A stretch of DNA of 64,000 bases from Yponomeuta sedellus (taxonomy: Eukaryota > Arthropoda > Insecta > Lepidoptera > Yponomeutidae): positions 16,242,861 through 16,306,860 of the forward strand of contig OW203727.1 of the NCBI GenBank assembly GCA_934045075.1, given 5' to 3'. This document shows, in pieces, positions 13,364 to 22,770 of the stretch; the stretch's first letter is position 1; each line of letters opens with the position of its first letter. The notes under the pieces were generated by a model. That model saw nothing but the letters and a program-made list of their open reading frames with translations, did not search any database and was not told where the DNA came from. Position numbers and translations under genes: made by a program.

Positions 13364-13658
13364 AGTGCTTAGTGCGAGTTTTTTAACTACTCGATCACGT
13401 TAACGTAAACTCATATTTCTATGGCATCGAGGAAGCGCCACCTAGCGACAAGTATGGAAATTAAAATTGCTAAGTGCGAGTTGTAATGGTTTACGTTGAG
13501 AAGTGAACACGTTTACCAGCCAAAACACGAATAAACGCGAGTGCGAGTTGTACTGTGACAGCGTTTTGCCAGTTCGAACGGTTAACTTACTCATACTCAC
13601 TACTCAATGCTCGATTAACGCGGTAGTAAAGTTATTCGATAAACTCGCACTAAGCACT
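13364..13658. mobile_element. MITE with CAG target duplication, copy 1
   Basis: The 295-base element has inverted termini agtgcttagtgcgagttt / aaactcgcactaagcact and is flanked by CAG (13361-13363 and 13659-13661). Copy 2 at 18474 is almost identical. It has no coding capacity. The 3-base CWG duplication fits PIF/Harbinger-like transposition, but the class is an inference. Confidence 0.88.
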
Positions 13659-13861
13659 CAGAAACACGATTGTTTAACTGTTAAATAATCAAGCTAGTGC
13701 ACATAACGTAGGGGTTGATGTGCCGTCGATTGTATGGTCGTCGGCTTATCTATCTTTACATTTTTGTTGCAGAGTAATTTTTGGCGCTTGTCTGACATTA
13801 CCCGGTTTAGTATTTTTTATAACTCGCATTTGATTGCTCATATATCATCATCAACCCATTA

Positions 13862-14518
13862 TACAGGGTGTCTCATTCAAATCGGTCAGTATGGGAAAGT
13901 CTGAAACTATAAGAAATACGAAGATCTGTTCTGAGGAACATGTCATCGATTTTAATAACAAGAAAAACTGCATTCATGCATTTTAAAAAACATCTGTACT
14001 CCGTTCGGGAATCGAACCCGGTTGTTTTGAAAAAAAAAAACTTCTATTAATCAAACACTAACAATCAATTGAAAAGCCCACTTAAAATAATAATGTAGAT
14101 ACTAATTTAAAGATTAAGATCGTTACCTAAACGTGTTGAATATTGTATTGAAAAAGGCGGCGGTGGTCACTTAGAGCACCTACTAAAATAAATTAAAGTA
14201 TTTTTTTATTTTTTTTATTTTTATTTTATTGTATTGTATGTGAAAACAATGCATTTTATTCATTTTAGACATCATGTTTCATACAGACATTTACTGTTTA
14301 AGACCTACACAATCGATATCTAAATAGAAATAGTGTAGGTTTTTTTTTTCAAAACAACCGGGTTTGATTCCCGAACGGAGTACAGATGTTTTTTAAAATG
14401 TATTAATGCATTTTTTCTTGTTATTAAAATCGATGACATGGTTCCTCAGAACAGATCTTCGTATATCCTATAGTTTCAGACTTTCCCATACAGACCGATT
14501 TGAATGAGACACCCTGTA
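13862..14518. mobile_element. Hairpin MITE starting tacagggtgtctcattc
   Basis: Arms at 13862-14039 and 14343-14518 are near-perfect reverse complements (about 175 bases). Termini are tacagggtgtctcattcaaa, with TA or TATA outside both ends. Each arm has a tRNA B-box-like stretch (gggaatcgaaccc at 14007-14019, and gggtttgattccc at 14360-14372). The centre is AT-rich and non-coding. Confidence 0.85.
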
Positions 14519-14523
14519 TATAT

Positions 14524-14862
14524 ATCCCACCCGAGGGCCACGGGTAAAGAAGGTATAGGCCATACTCCACCACGGGGGCCAAGTCCGGATTGGTGGAGGC
14601 TTGCAATTAAATAGGCTGACTGGTCATACTGTCAGAAGTTTTCAGCCGCCTTAAGGCATCCGACTTGGCTTAACGACTGCCTTCTAATGACGACAGCCGG
14701 CACCAACTGCTTAACGTGCCTTGCGAAGCATTTAACCGCTCAGAAAAATGCCACTAGCATTAGTCATAGACGGTCACGCATCTATGCACTGAACGCGTGA
14801 TATGTTGCTTAATCTTCGTGATCGTTTAAGATCACTGCGGCAGCCGGGGCTACGAGCGATTC
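14524..14862 (-). mobile_element. 5S-rRNA-derived SINE, minus-strand copy
   Basis: The reverse complement starts gaatcgctcgtagccccggc and contains gattaagcaacata and gtgcatagatgcgtgaccg, the 5S-like blocks. The body and tail match the 20.5-kb copy. The tail end meets the fold-back element at 13862-14518. Confidence 0.72.
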
Positions 14863-15102
14863 ATACATACTCGTAGAATAACTATCTTACATCGCGATTT
14901 GATACTTAAAATATATAACTAACCAAAGTGTTTCACTCACTATTCGATATTTAACCCAGGGTCACATCTTCTGTAAGCCTAGCCAAGACCAAAACCTTTA
15001 CATGTAACTCTTCAAGTCGCACACAATTGTTATTTATTTATATTATTTTATTTACGCACAACATGGTCCAGTGTTTACTTGGTAGCAATAAATATAGTTG
15101 AA

Positions 15103-15293
15103 AGAAACGTGTTCTTGAGTGGAGACCGCGACAAACGTAGTGTAGGACGTCCTCCGACCCATTGGGATGACGGCCTGCGAAAAACTGCTAACAGATGCTG
15201 GATGCGGCAAGCTGAAGACGGGGCGCTATAGCGCTCATTAGGGGAGGGCTATGTACAGCAGTTGACTAATATAGCCTGGAAAAGAAGAAGATG
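15103..15293 (+). mobile_element. RTE-type LINE 3' fragment
   Basis: It is almost the same as the last part of the 1.5-kb fragment (gaaacgtgttcttgagtgga, gtgtaggacgtcctccgacc, aaaagaagaag). It ends 180 bases before the mariner element. Confidence 0.75.
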
Positions 15294-15472
15294 CTCCTAC
15301 ATACACGTAGTTTATCATACATCGTGATTAGATACTTTAAAACTAAACATAGTTTTGTACTCACTATTCGGTATTGAATCCTTGTTCACATCTTCTTTAA
15401 ACTTATCCCAGACCAGAACCTTTAAATGTAACTTTATAATTCGCTGCCAATTTTGATTTATTTACATACATA

Positions 15473-15500
15473 CGAGGGCTGCTACTTATGTATGCGGAAT
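15473..15500. repeat. mariner left terminal inverted repeat
   Basis: The sequence starts cgagggctgctacttatgta and matches the other end with four to five mismatches. Confidence 0.85.
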
Positions 15501-15537
15501 AGAAAAAATAAACAAATGTATATGGCTAAATATGATT

Positions 15538-16582
15538 TTATTGTTTTTCAAAGTATTCTCCACTATGATCGATGCACTCGATGAATCCAATTTGTAAAAC
15601 ACTTTTTCCACTCTGATTGAGGTATCTCCAAAACGCATCTACGGCATCTTCACGGGTCGAAAATCGTTGACCACGTAATTTATTCTTTACATTTGGGAAT
15701 AAATAGAAATCATTGGGAGCCAAATCAGGGCTGTACGGTGGATGACCCATTAATTCTATTTTTTGACCATCCTAAAATGTACCTAGTTGTTTCCTGAGAT
15801 GTATGACAGCTGGCATTGTCATGTGGGTGTCGCTGGTTGTTTTGGCGTTTTTTTTCAAATACTTCCGGCAAACAAATGGTCGTGTACCACTCCGAATTAA
15901 CCGTTCTGCGATTTTCCAGTGGTATTGTAGCCACATGGCCATTAATACCAAAAAAGCAGGCCACCATTTGCTTTGCAGTGCTTTTTGCACGAGCCACTTT
16001 CGTAGGGTTCGGCTCATTTTGAAACACCCAAACTGTTGATTGTTGTTTAGTTTCGGGATCGTACGCGTAGATCCAGGATTCGTCACCTGTGTACATATTA
16101 TAAACCGATTTTTAGTCGCCTCCGTTGAATTTTTTTTTGGTTTTCTTGCACCATTCGACGCGAGCATCTTTTTGATCCTGAGTTAAGTTGCGCGGGATCC
16201 AACGCGAACAAATTTTTTTACAGACCAATTTTCAGGTAATAAATGCTCGTCATACATATGCCCAGAATAGCCTCTAGTTCGCGATGCGGTCTTGCATTGT
16301 TAGTTTTCGCACAGCTTCAATATTTTGTGGCACAACCACCGATTTCGGGCGACATTCTTTAACTTCGTCCGTGAGCTTACTGCGCCCGCGATTAAACTCA
16401 CTAAACCAGTGATACACAGTCGTTTTTGATGGAGCTTCACCACCAAAAGTCGAAGTTAGTCGATCTACGCACTGTTGTTGCGTTAAACCACGTCGAAAAT
16501 CGTAATAAATCATAGCACGAATATTTTCACGAGTGAGTTCCATTTTTTCAGCGATATGAAATTTTAAACCCAACAAAAACAA
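15538..16582 (-). pseudogene. mariner transposase, frameshifted
   Basis: Three pieces make one transposase. The N-terminal piece (16274-16582) has the helix-turn-helix region (MELTRENIRAMIYYDF and SKTTVYHWFSEFNRG). The middle piece (15725-16096) has the first catalytic Asp in TGDESWIY and the second in HDNASCHT. The last piece (15538-15750) has PPYSPDLAPNDFYLFP with the third Asp. All three catalytic aspartates remain but in different frames, and the 16097-16273 stretch has further stops. It cannot produce an active protein. Confidence 0.92.
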
Positions 16583-16687
16583 AACACTTACGTATGTAAG
16601 AGAAAAATATTAGCGGCCAGTATTTAAAAAAAGAACGAATTTGACCACGGAGGTCAGACATTGCGTTTAAAATTATTGGAATCCCAG

Positions 16688-16715
16688 ATTACGCATACAA
16701 AAGTAGCAGCCTATG
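16688..16715. repeat. mariner right terminal inverted repeat
   Basis: The reverse complement begins cataggctgctacttttgta and is adjacent to the TA target. Confidence 0.85.
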
Positions 16716-16722
16716 TACATAA

Positions 16723-16870
16723 CCTCACGCCTGTATCCCAGAGGGGTAGGCAAAGACCAGGGACTGCCATTTGCCACGATCCTGACAGATCACCTTCGCT
16801 TCGTCAACGTTCATAAGTCGTTGCATGCACGCACGCCCGTTCCGGGTACTTTATATCTTTCTCTTTTTGT
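16723..16870 (-). mobile_element. LINE tail fragment (family D), minus
   Basis: The plus strand reads cctcacgcctgtatcccaga and gtcgttgcatgcacgcacgc. It directly adjoins the right end of the mariner element. Confidence 0.5.
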
Positions 16871-17084
16871 CTTTTATCTTTTTTTCTTTTTATTTTATTT
16901 ATTTATATTATTTTATTTACAGACAACAGGGTCCAGTGTTTTGTTAATAGCAATAAATATAGAACTAAGCCCACGGTCAGTATTTAATACCTATCTAACA
17001 GTGAATTAGTGCGTTTGATTAGAATCCAAATCATTGGATAACCTAGCCGTGATATAATCGCACCAGAACACCAATACAGTCGAC

Positions 17085-17225
17085 AGGTAATCGGTGTACG
17101 AAGCTAACTATCTCGCTGGACTGACAATCTGAGACAGGATTGCTGTCAGTGGCAAGATGAGGATGGCCGAGTACAGGAAGAAGTGGCGTGCCTAGGGAGG
17201 TCTATGTCCAGTATGTAGTGGACGA
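17085..17225 (+). mobile_element. RTE-type LINE tail fragment
   Basis: Degraded C-terminal coding sequence ends with gaggtctatgtccagtatgt, similar to the agcaatgtccagcagtgg end of RTE copies. Confidence 0.45.
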
Positions 17226-17253
17226 ATACGGGCCGATTAATATATTGATAGTC

Positions 17254-17403
17254 TAAAAACCTATTTAGAGGCTAAAAATTTCACCCATGCCGGGATTCGA
17301 ACCCGCAACCTCTGGCTATCCGTACCATCTGGTACGGATAGCCAGAGGTTGCGGGTTCGAATCCCGGCATGGGTGAAATTTTTAGCCTCTAAATAGGTTT
17401 TTA
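17254..17403. repeat. Perfect palindrome made from family A SINE
   Basis: Arms 17254-17326 and 17331-17403 are exact reverse complements over 73 bases, with a 4-base centre atct. Each arm is the 3' half of the tRNA part plus the SINE tail. A single plus-strand SINE tail continues to about 17450. Confidence 0.88.
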
Positions 17404-17455
17404 AATTTGTTCCTTAGCACGGGTTAGTGCATTAAAAATAAAAATAGTGTGATTT

Positions 17456-17831
17456 CCCATCAACCCATTATGTCCTCACCGAGGGCCACGGGTCGACGGG
17501 TCTCTTCCGTGAGGAAGGTATAGGCCATTCTCTACCCAGGGGGCCAAGTCCAGATTGGTGGAGGCTTGCAAATCTAGTGGGTGGTCTTACTGTCTGAAGT
17601 CTTCAAGCCGCCCTAAGACTTGGCTTAACGACTGCCAGCTATCGACGACGGCAGCCGGCACCAACTGGTTGCGTGCCTTGCAAAGCACAGCTCAACGATC
17701 AACCACTCTGAAAAACACCACAAGCGTTAGTCATAGACACTCACCCATCCATGCACTGAACGTGCCCTATGCTTGGTAACCTTCGTGATAGTTTAAGATC
17801 ACTCAGGCAGCCGGGGCTAAGAGCGATTCCT
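17456..17831 (-). mobile_element. 5S-rRNA-derived SINE, minus-strand copy
   Basis: The same organisation in reverse: tail at 17456 (catcaacccattatgtcc), body, and 5S-like head at about 17730-17831. The box C region is degraded (actcacccatccatgcac on the plus strand). It adjoins a palindromic tRNA-SINE. Confidence 0.72.
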
Positions 17832-18264
17832 TTATGATTAGCGAGCTCTATCGCTACCGATATTTGCTACCGATTTTTACAGATATTTGAATTTTATACA
17901 TGCCGGGTATTGAACCCAAGACCGTCACTCACGACGCGCTGCCACGACTTGCTATCGATGCATACATAAACGTGCAGGGTACAAGAATAGAAAGGTTAGG
18001 TCTGTTATTGACTACTTGAATTTACCAAACAATGTCCGAGCTATCTTTCTGTTTATTTAAATGTCGTAGTATTGGCGAGTCGATTGAAATCTGGTGCATT
18101 GAATAGCAGCAAGATTGCCGTAGTGTGACGTAACAGCTTAAAGACCATGAACAGCACAAAAAGCCAGCGATGTGCGGATGCAACGCTACAAACTAAAATA
18201 ACCCATAAGGCTGTCGAGCATTCTGTCTCGCTCGCACTCTCGATAAATGTGGTCTGAAGGTTTG

Positions 18265-18464
18265 NNNNNNNNNNNNNNNNNNNNNNNNNNNNNNNNNNNN
18301 NNNNNNNNNNNNNNNNNNNNNNNNNNNNNNNNNNNNNNNNNNNNNNNNNNNNNNNNNNNNNNNNNNNNNNNNNNNNNNNNNNNNNNNNNNNNNNNNNNNN
18401 NNNNNNNNNNNNNNNNNNNNNNNNNNNNNNNNNNNNNNNNNNNNNNNNNNNNNNNNNNNNNNNN
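18265..18464. other. Assembly gap of exactly 200 N
   Basis: The round length shows a scaffold gap of unknown true size. The sequences on its two sides overlap in content (empty and filled MITE site), so little or nothing may really be missing. Confidence 0.97.
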
Positions 18465-18473
18465 TGTGGTCTG

Positions 18474-18778
18474 AGTGCTTAGTGCGAGTTTTTTAACTAC
18501 TCGATCGCGTTAACGTAAACTCATATTTCTATGGCATCGAGGAAGCGCCACCTAGCGACAAGTTTGGAAATTAAAGTTGCTGAGTGCGACTTGTAATGGT
18601 TTACGTTGAGAAGTGAACACGTTTACCAGCCAAAACACGAATAAACGCGAGTGCGAGTTGTACTGTGACAGCGTTTTGCCAGTTTGAACGGTTAACTTAC
18701 TCATACTCACTACTCAATGCTCGATTAACGCGGTAGTAAAGTTATTCGATTAGATCTGTCAAACTCGCACTAAGCACT
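18474..18778. mobile_element. MITE with CTG target duplication, copy 2
   Basis: It is 305 bases and has the same termini and body as copy 1 apart from an extra 10 bases (tagatctgtc) near the right end and few substitutions. It is flanked by CTG (18471-18473 and 18779-18781). The pre-insertion sequence tgtggtctgaaggtttg is present intact at 18248-18264, just before the N gap. Confidence 0.9.
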
Positions 18779-19364
18779 CTGAAGGTTTGATAGACGATAA
18801 AATTGTGGATAGTCGTGACGTATTCCCTATCCTATACCAAGGTTTTCATTGACTAAATTTGATTTCAAAATTAGTAACTTTTGAAACTACGTCTTTTGTT
18901 GTTCTGTAAACAGACATTTACCCATTTTGTTAAATTAATAAAAACTGTTAAATTGTGCGAGCGAGACAACACGCTCCACGTAAATACCAACGTAAAAAAA
19001 TTTAAACACGTGTGGCCTGCACTTTTAACGATGGGCTTTTTTTGCACTTCTATTGTAGTCTTTTACTCCATAAGTATTTAAGGATTATTTTAGATTGATT
19101 AGTAACATTCCCGGCCCGTTGCTAAGAGAGACCTTTATTTCGTTGGAAGATGAGACTGAAACAAAACGTGGGAAAAAAGTCCTGAAAATTATAGAATCCT
19201 CTAAAATAAAGTAGTTACCAAAGCGTGTGGGTTTTTGATAAAAATAACTGGGTAAGGATGGCAGAGAAACGAAGAACGAATTTCTCTTCTTGAAATTTTG
19301 TGAAGAGCATAAATTCCGAGTAATGAATATAGATTTAAGAGTAATGAATGAATATATGAATACG

Positions 19365-19466
19365 ACCAATCCGGACTTTACCCCTGTGGTGGAGTATGGC
19401 CTATACCTTCCTCAGGGAAGAGACCCGTGGCCCTCAGTGGGGACATAATGGACTGATGATGATGAA
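19365..19466 (+). mobile_element. 3' fragment of the 5S-SINE
   Basis: It contains accaatccggactttacccc, ggtggagtatggcctatacc and ggggacataatggactgatg, matching the SINE tail. Confidence 0.6.
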
Positions 19467-19970
19467 TGAATATAGAATAGTTAACATTCGTACAATTCAA
19501 TCATCTGTCTGGTTCCTATGATAGCCTGTCTTATGATAACTAGACGAGTACATCACAATCATGGAAAAAATAGACTGACTCCATATGTAGCATAACGGCC
19601 CGAGTCGGGCGTTTAGTCGCTCTAAAATATCAAATCTTGATGAACTCCGCAGATTACATTAGGAAGTTCCTTCTTTTTACAGAAAGGTAGGCTTGCGTTG
19701 CGACTAGCGTCGTCATCCTACCCATACTTATATAACAGGAGCCCGCTCCAGCGTTAATCGAACCCAAGACCGGGGTGTCTAGATATCGTCTGTAATTAGG
19801 CGTGATGAAACTTTACCAACTTTGACCAACGTAGTCTGACATAAATATTACATAACATTTTGTTTGTCTTTTTGGCCAGTTTCACTTTTAACTATAACTG
19901 TAATGTCAGCATGGGACTGGTAGTTTTATATATTTATTAAGGGCGTTGTGCGAACATTGTGTGAACATTG

Positions 19971-20045
19971 TATAAATACTGGTCTAACGAAGCCGTGCAG
20001 TTCGGTTATCGTCCATTGTGAATCACCGCGCTAGCATAGGTGAGT
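19971..20045 (+). promoter_or_regulatory. Candidate core promoter and first exon
   Basis: A TATA-like tataaatac (19971-19979) lies about 28 bases before a possible initiator gcagttcg (19997-20004). About 40 bases later a splice-donor-like ag|gtgagt occurs at 20040. This arrangement is typical for a short 5' exon of an insect gene or for a retroelement promoter. No coding exon was found downstream in this window. Confidence 0.35.
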
Positions 20046-20516
20046 CACGGGTTATGTGGCGCTCAAATGTCATAATGAGACAAATAAAGTACGAGAAAGT
20101 CGCTACTATTGACGTTAAAAAGCGCGACTAAAATCCGTCGTACTAATAATGCAGGTACATGATTTCGCTGCGATTTCCCGCTGATGCTACACGCTCCGCT
20201 TCCAAATGTGTTCTGAGGTTTCCATTCTCTGGGTCAAATGAGATTTCATATTCAGCTACATAGCTCGCCAGTTACGTTCAGTATCGATTTGCCGTATTCG
20301 ATCTATGTAGGAACTAAGTTCTTCTATATTGGCGCATTTCAAGGAACCAACTTCTTCTATAATTAGATTTAAACAACTCAAGTTTTAAAAAGCTCTCAAG
20401 AGTACTAACTCACGTTACTCTTTTCTCGCGTTTTTATCTCGTTATCTTTCTTTCTTTCATTCTTTCTCTCCCTCTCTCTTTCAAGGAAAAAAATTAACAT
20501 TATTATTTTTCTTTAT

Positions 20517-20906
20517 GAATCGCTCGTAGCCTCGGCTGCCTGAGTGATCTTAAACAATCACGAAGGTTAAGCAACATAGGGCGCGTTCAGTGCATGGATG
20601 CGTGACCGTCTATTACTAATGCTAGTGGTAATTTTCCGAGCAGTTCCGTGCTTCGCAAGTCAATCAGTTGGTGCCGGCTGCCGTCGTTGATAGATGTCAG
20701 TCTTTAAGCCAAGTCAGAGGCCTTAGGGCGGTTTGAAAACTTCGGACAATAAGACCAGCTACTAGTCTTGCAAGCTTCTACAAATCCAGATTTGGCCCCA
20801 GTGGTGGAGCATGGCCTACTATATTTCCTCCTTCCATACCTTCTCCAGGGAAGAGATCCTAGCCCCTCGGTGGGGACTTAATGGGTCGATGATGGTGTTG
20901 ATGACT
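20517..20906 (+). mobile_element. 5S-rRNA-derived SINE, copy with full head
   Basis: The first 100 bases resemble 5S rRNA. The stretch gttaagcaacatagg (20566-20580) matches the 5S box A region, and tgcatggatgcgtgaccg (20591-20608) matches the intermediate element and box C region. The distance between the blocks is as in 5S genes. A unique body follows (ggtgccggctgccg, cagatttggccccagtggtg). It ends with cggtggggacttaatgggtc and gatgatgg repeats, which resemble RTE LINE ends. The internal RNA polymerase III promoter would drive transcription. Two further copies lie at 14.5 and 17.5 kb. Confidence 0.75.
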
Positions 20907-21093
20907 GTTCTTTATTGAGAGATTGACGGTCGGTTCACGTGACACGTTTTTTATTTTCATTTACTCGCTTACGCTCGTACACGTGAAGCGGTAATGAAAT
21001 AAAGAAAACACAACCATTGAAGTAGAGGGAGAATTCCACTATAAGTGGCAGTCGGGAGATATTTTCATAAGTAATAAGTAAAATAATATTAAA

Positions 21094-21285
21094 ACCCTAT
21101 TTATAGACTAAAAATTCCACCCATGCCGGGACTTGAACCCGCGACCTCTGGCTAACCGTACCAGCACTCTCCCAACTGAGCTAATGGGCAAGTGCCGGCA
21201 TCAGCGAAAATTTGAACCTCTTTACAATATTCTCTGTATTATTTACAGGCAGCGACATCTGGCTGAAGTAATTTGCATCACTTGC
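21094..21285 (-). mobile_element. tRNA-derived SINE, family A, minus
   Basis: The plus strand reads gcctatttatagactaaa-type tail reverse, ttgaacccgcgacctctggc and cagcgacatctggctgaagt, so tail, tRNA part and leader are all present in reverse. It is followed by half of the hairpin module seen at 34002. Confidence 0.7.
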
Positions 21286-21350
21286 AGCCCCGAGTACCTA
21301 CTTTGCAGATAGGTTTTACAACGGCATGATATCGCTGTGCCGACATGATT

Positions 21351-21445
21351 ATATTCTTTTTGTTGCACTAACCCGTGCTGAGGACAAATTTAAAATAGAT
21401 TTTTAAAATTGTCCTCAGCACGGGTTAGTGCAACAAAAAGAATAT
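21351..21445. repeat. Perfect 37-bp inverted repeat of SINE tails
   Basis: Arms 21351-21387 and 21409-21445 are exact reverse complements. They consist of the conserved SINE tail (gcacgggttagtgcaacaaa) in both orientations around an AT-rich 21-base centre. Confidence 0.85.
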
Positions 21446-21654
21446 AAAATAATATTGTTAATACGAGTATATACAGGGCATGTCCACGTCATACATTTCT
21501 CACTAATTACGTCTTCTTTTTTTCCTGTGTGCTACATAGTTAAAGAAAAGATTTTACTTTTTATCCAAAGGCGCTAGTGCGTAGATTCGTCCATCAACGC
21601 GTAAATAGATAGAGAAGACTTATTGCACACCTAGAAACAAAGAATAACAACCAT

Positions 21655-21735
21655 CATTTCTTAAATCGGGAGAGTTGGCGTGAAACGGAAGAGGCCTATA
21701 CCCAGCAGTGGGCTTCATTCATGGGCTGGATAGAT
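21655..21735 (+). mobile_element. RTE-type LINE tail fragment
   Basis: Translation near the end gives EEAYTQQWASFMGWI, the typical terminal motif of RTE proteins, followed by gata repeats. Confidence 0.6.
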
Positions 21736-21790
21736 AGATAGATCGATTTCTTAAATCGAAGTAATTTTATACAATGTTAGTAATGTTGAA

Positions 21791-22040
21791 GGCCTCAGTG
21801 GCGCAGCGGTTTGGCACGCTGACTGTAAAACCGAAGGTCTCGGGTTCGATCCCCAGCCGGGTCAAACTAGGAAACAATTTTTTCTAGTTTGTCTCGGGTC
21901 TTGGATGTTATCTATGTATTTATTGTATTAAATCTATCGTCGAGTTAGCACCTATAACACAAGTCATTTAGTTGTACTTAGTATAGGGCTAACGAGATCT
22001 GTGTAATATGTCCATGAATATTATTTATTTACTTATTTTA
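21791..22040 (+). mobile_element. tRNA-derived SINE, family B
   Basis: The head has A and B boxes (agtggcgcagcggtttggca, ggttcgatccccagcc). The body reads cgggtcttggatgttatcta and atctatcgtcgagttagcac and ends in ttta repeats. It matches the copy at 27234 along its whole length. Confidence 0.8.
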
Positions 22041-22519
22041 TTTACAACTGGCGGCCTTATCTTAATAATTAGTCCACAGCTCACTTTTACCGAACCGCGG
22101 AAGAAAAAGAAAAGGTTATTGTCACACTACAATGCGCGCGTTTCGCGAGTCAATCCTCTGTGTAGTTACTTCTTTACGTTTCCAGCCAGAGAGGACCGGG
22201 GTGGCCCCGACAGGGGGATGGGGCGAGGGATGGGTCCCATTCCACTGTGGGAGGCGAGAAAGTTATTAATTCTGGGAGCGAGCAACACTGCCTACGGACT
22301 GCAGACTGAGGCTTTACCTTTTGGTTAACGCTCTTTCTCTGTTTAACTGTTGTTTTTGCTATGATACCTTTTTGTGTAGGCTCCCGTAAGGACCAGTTTA
22401 CACTTCGCAGCGTGAAAAATTTGCTTGTGAGTTGATAGATGGTTTTATCTCTAATGTTTGTTGTTCGGTTGTTCGTACAGCGGAGAAGCCTGATTCGGTT
22501 TCCGGCATTTATTTTGTAT
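22041..22519. other. GC-rich unassigned stretch between SINEs
   Basis: A GC-rich part at about 22180-22310 (gaccggggtggccccgacag, ggatggggcgaggga) contrasts with its surroundings. It may be an old retroelement end. No protein family was recognised on either strand. Confidence 0.4.
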
Positions 22520-22770
22520 GTAACATAACATAACATAACGTAACGTAACTTACCGTAACGTAACCTGACGTAACGTAACATACATCCAGGCACATATACT
22601 GCTTCTGGCCTCACACTAGAATACCCTGTGTCGTGGGAACCAGAAACAACGACATCAAAATCATGTAAACATCCAAGACCTAGGGTTCTTTTTTATCCCC
22701 GGCCGGGGATCGAACCCGGGATCTCTTGCGTGGTAGGCAGATGCGCTACCGCTGCGCCACAGAGGTCGTC
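22520..22770 (-). mobile_element. tRNA-derived SINE, family C, minus
   Basis: On the minus strand the head reads gacgacctctgtggcgcagc with a B box ggttcgatcccc. The body contains tctggttcccacgacacagg. The tail is an expanded gttac/gttat pentamer array (22520-22580). It matches copies at 42.7 and 50.5 kb. Confidence 0.78.

Larger units (their letters stand above)
15473..16715 (-). mobile_element. mariner-family DNA transposon, inactive
   Basis: This 1243-bp element has terminal inverted repeats of about 28 bases (core ggctgctactt, then tgtatgcg) and is flanked by TA on both sides (15471-15472 and 16716-16717). It contains a broken transposase on the minus strand. Size, TA target and protein motifs all fit the mariner family. 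Confidence 0.93.

Noticed and set aside
15803..16039. Plus-strand frames of 68-78 codons
   Set aside because: They are antisense to the mariner transposase and have no independent support.
17555..17779. 74-codon frame on the plus strand
   Set aside because: It lies entirely inside a 5S-derived SINE copy on the opposite strand.
18247..18474. Reading frame across the N gap
   Set aside because: It consists almost only of undetermined bases.
20560..20615. Genuine 5S rRNA gene
   Set aside because: Only the middle blocks match; the ends of 5S rRNA that form helix I are missing and a SINE body is attached in all three copies.
22174..22614. 146-codon frame on the minus strand
   Set aside because: It runs through the repetitive tail of a family C SINE and a GC-rich unassigned stretch. 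Composition (RYVRLRYGKLRY repeats) comes from the pentamer array.
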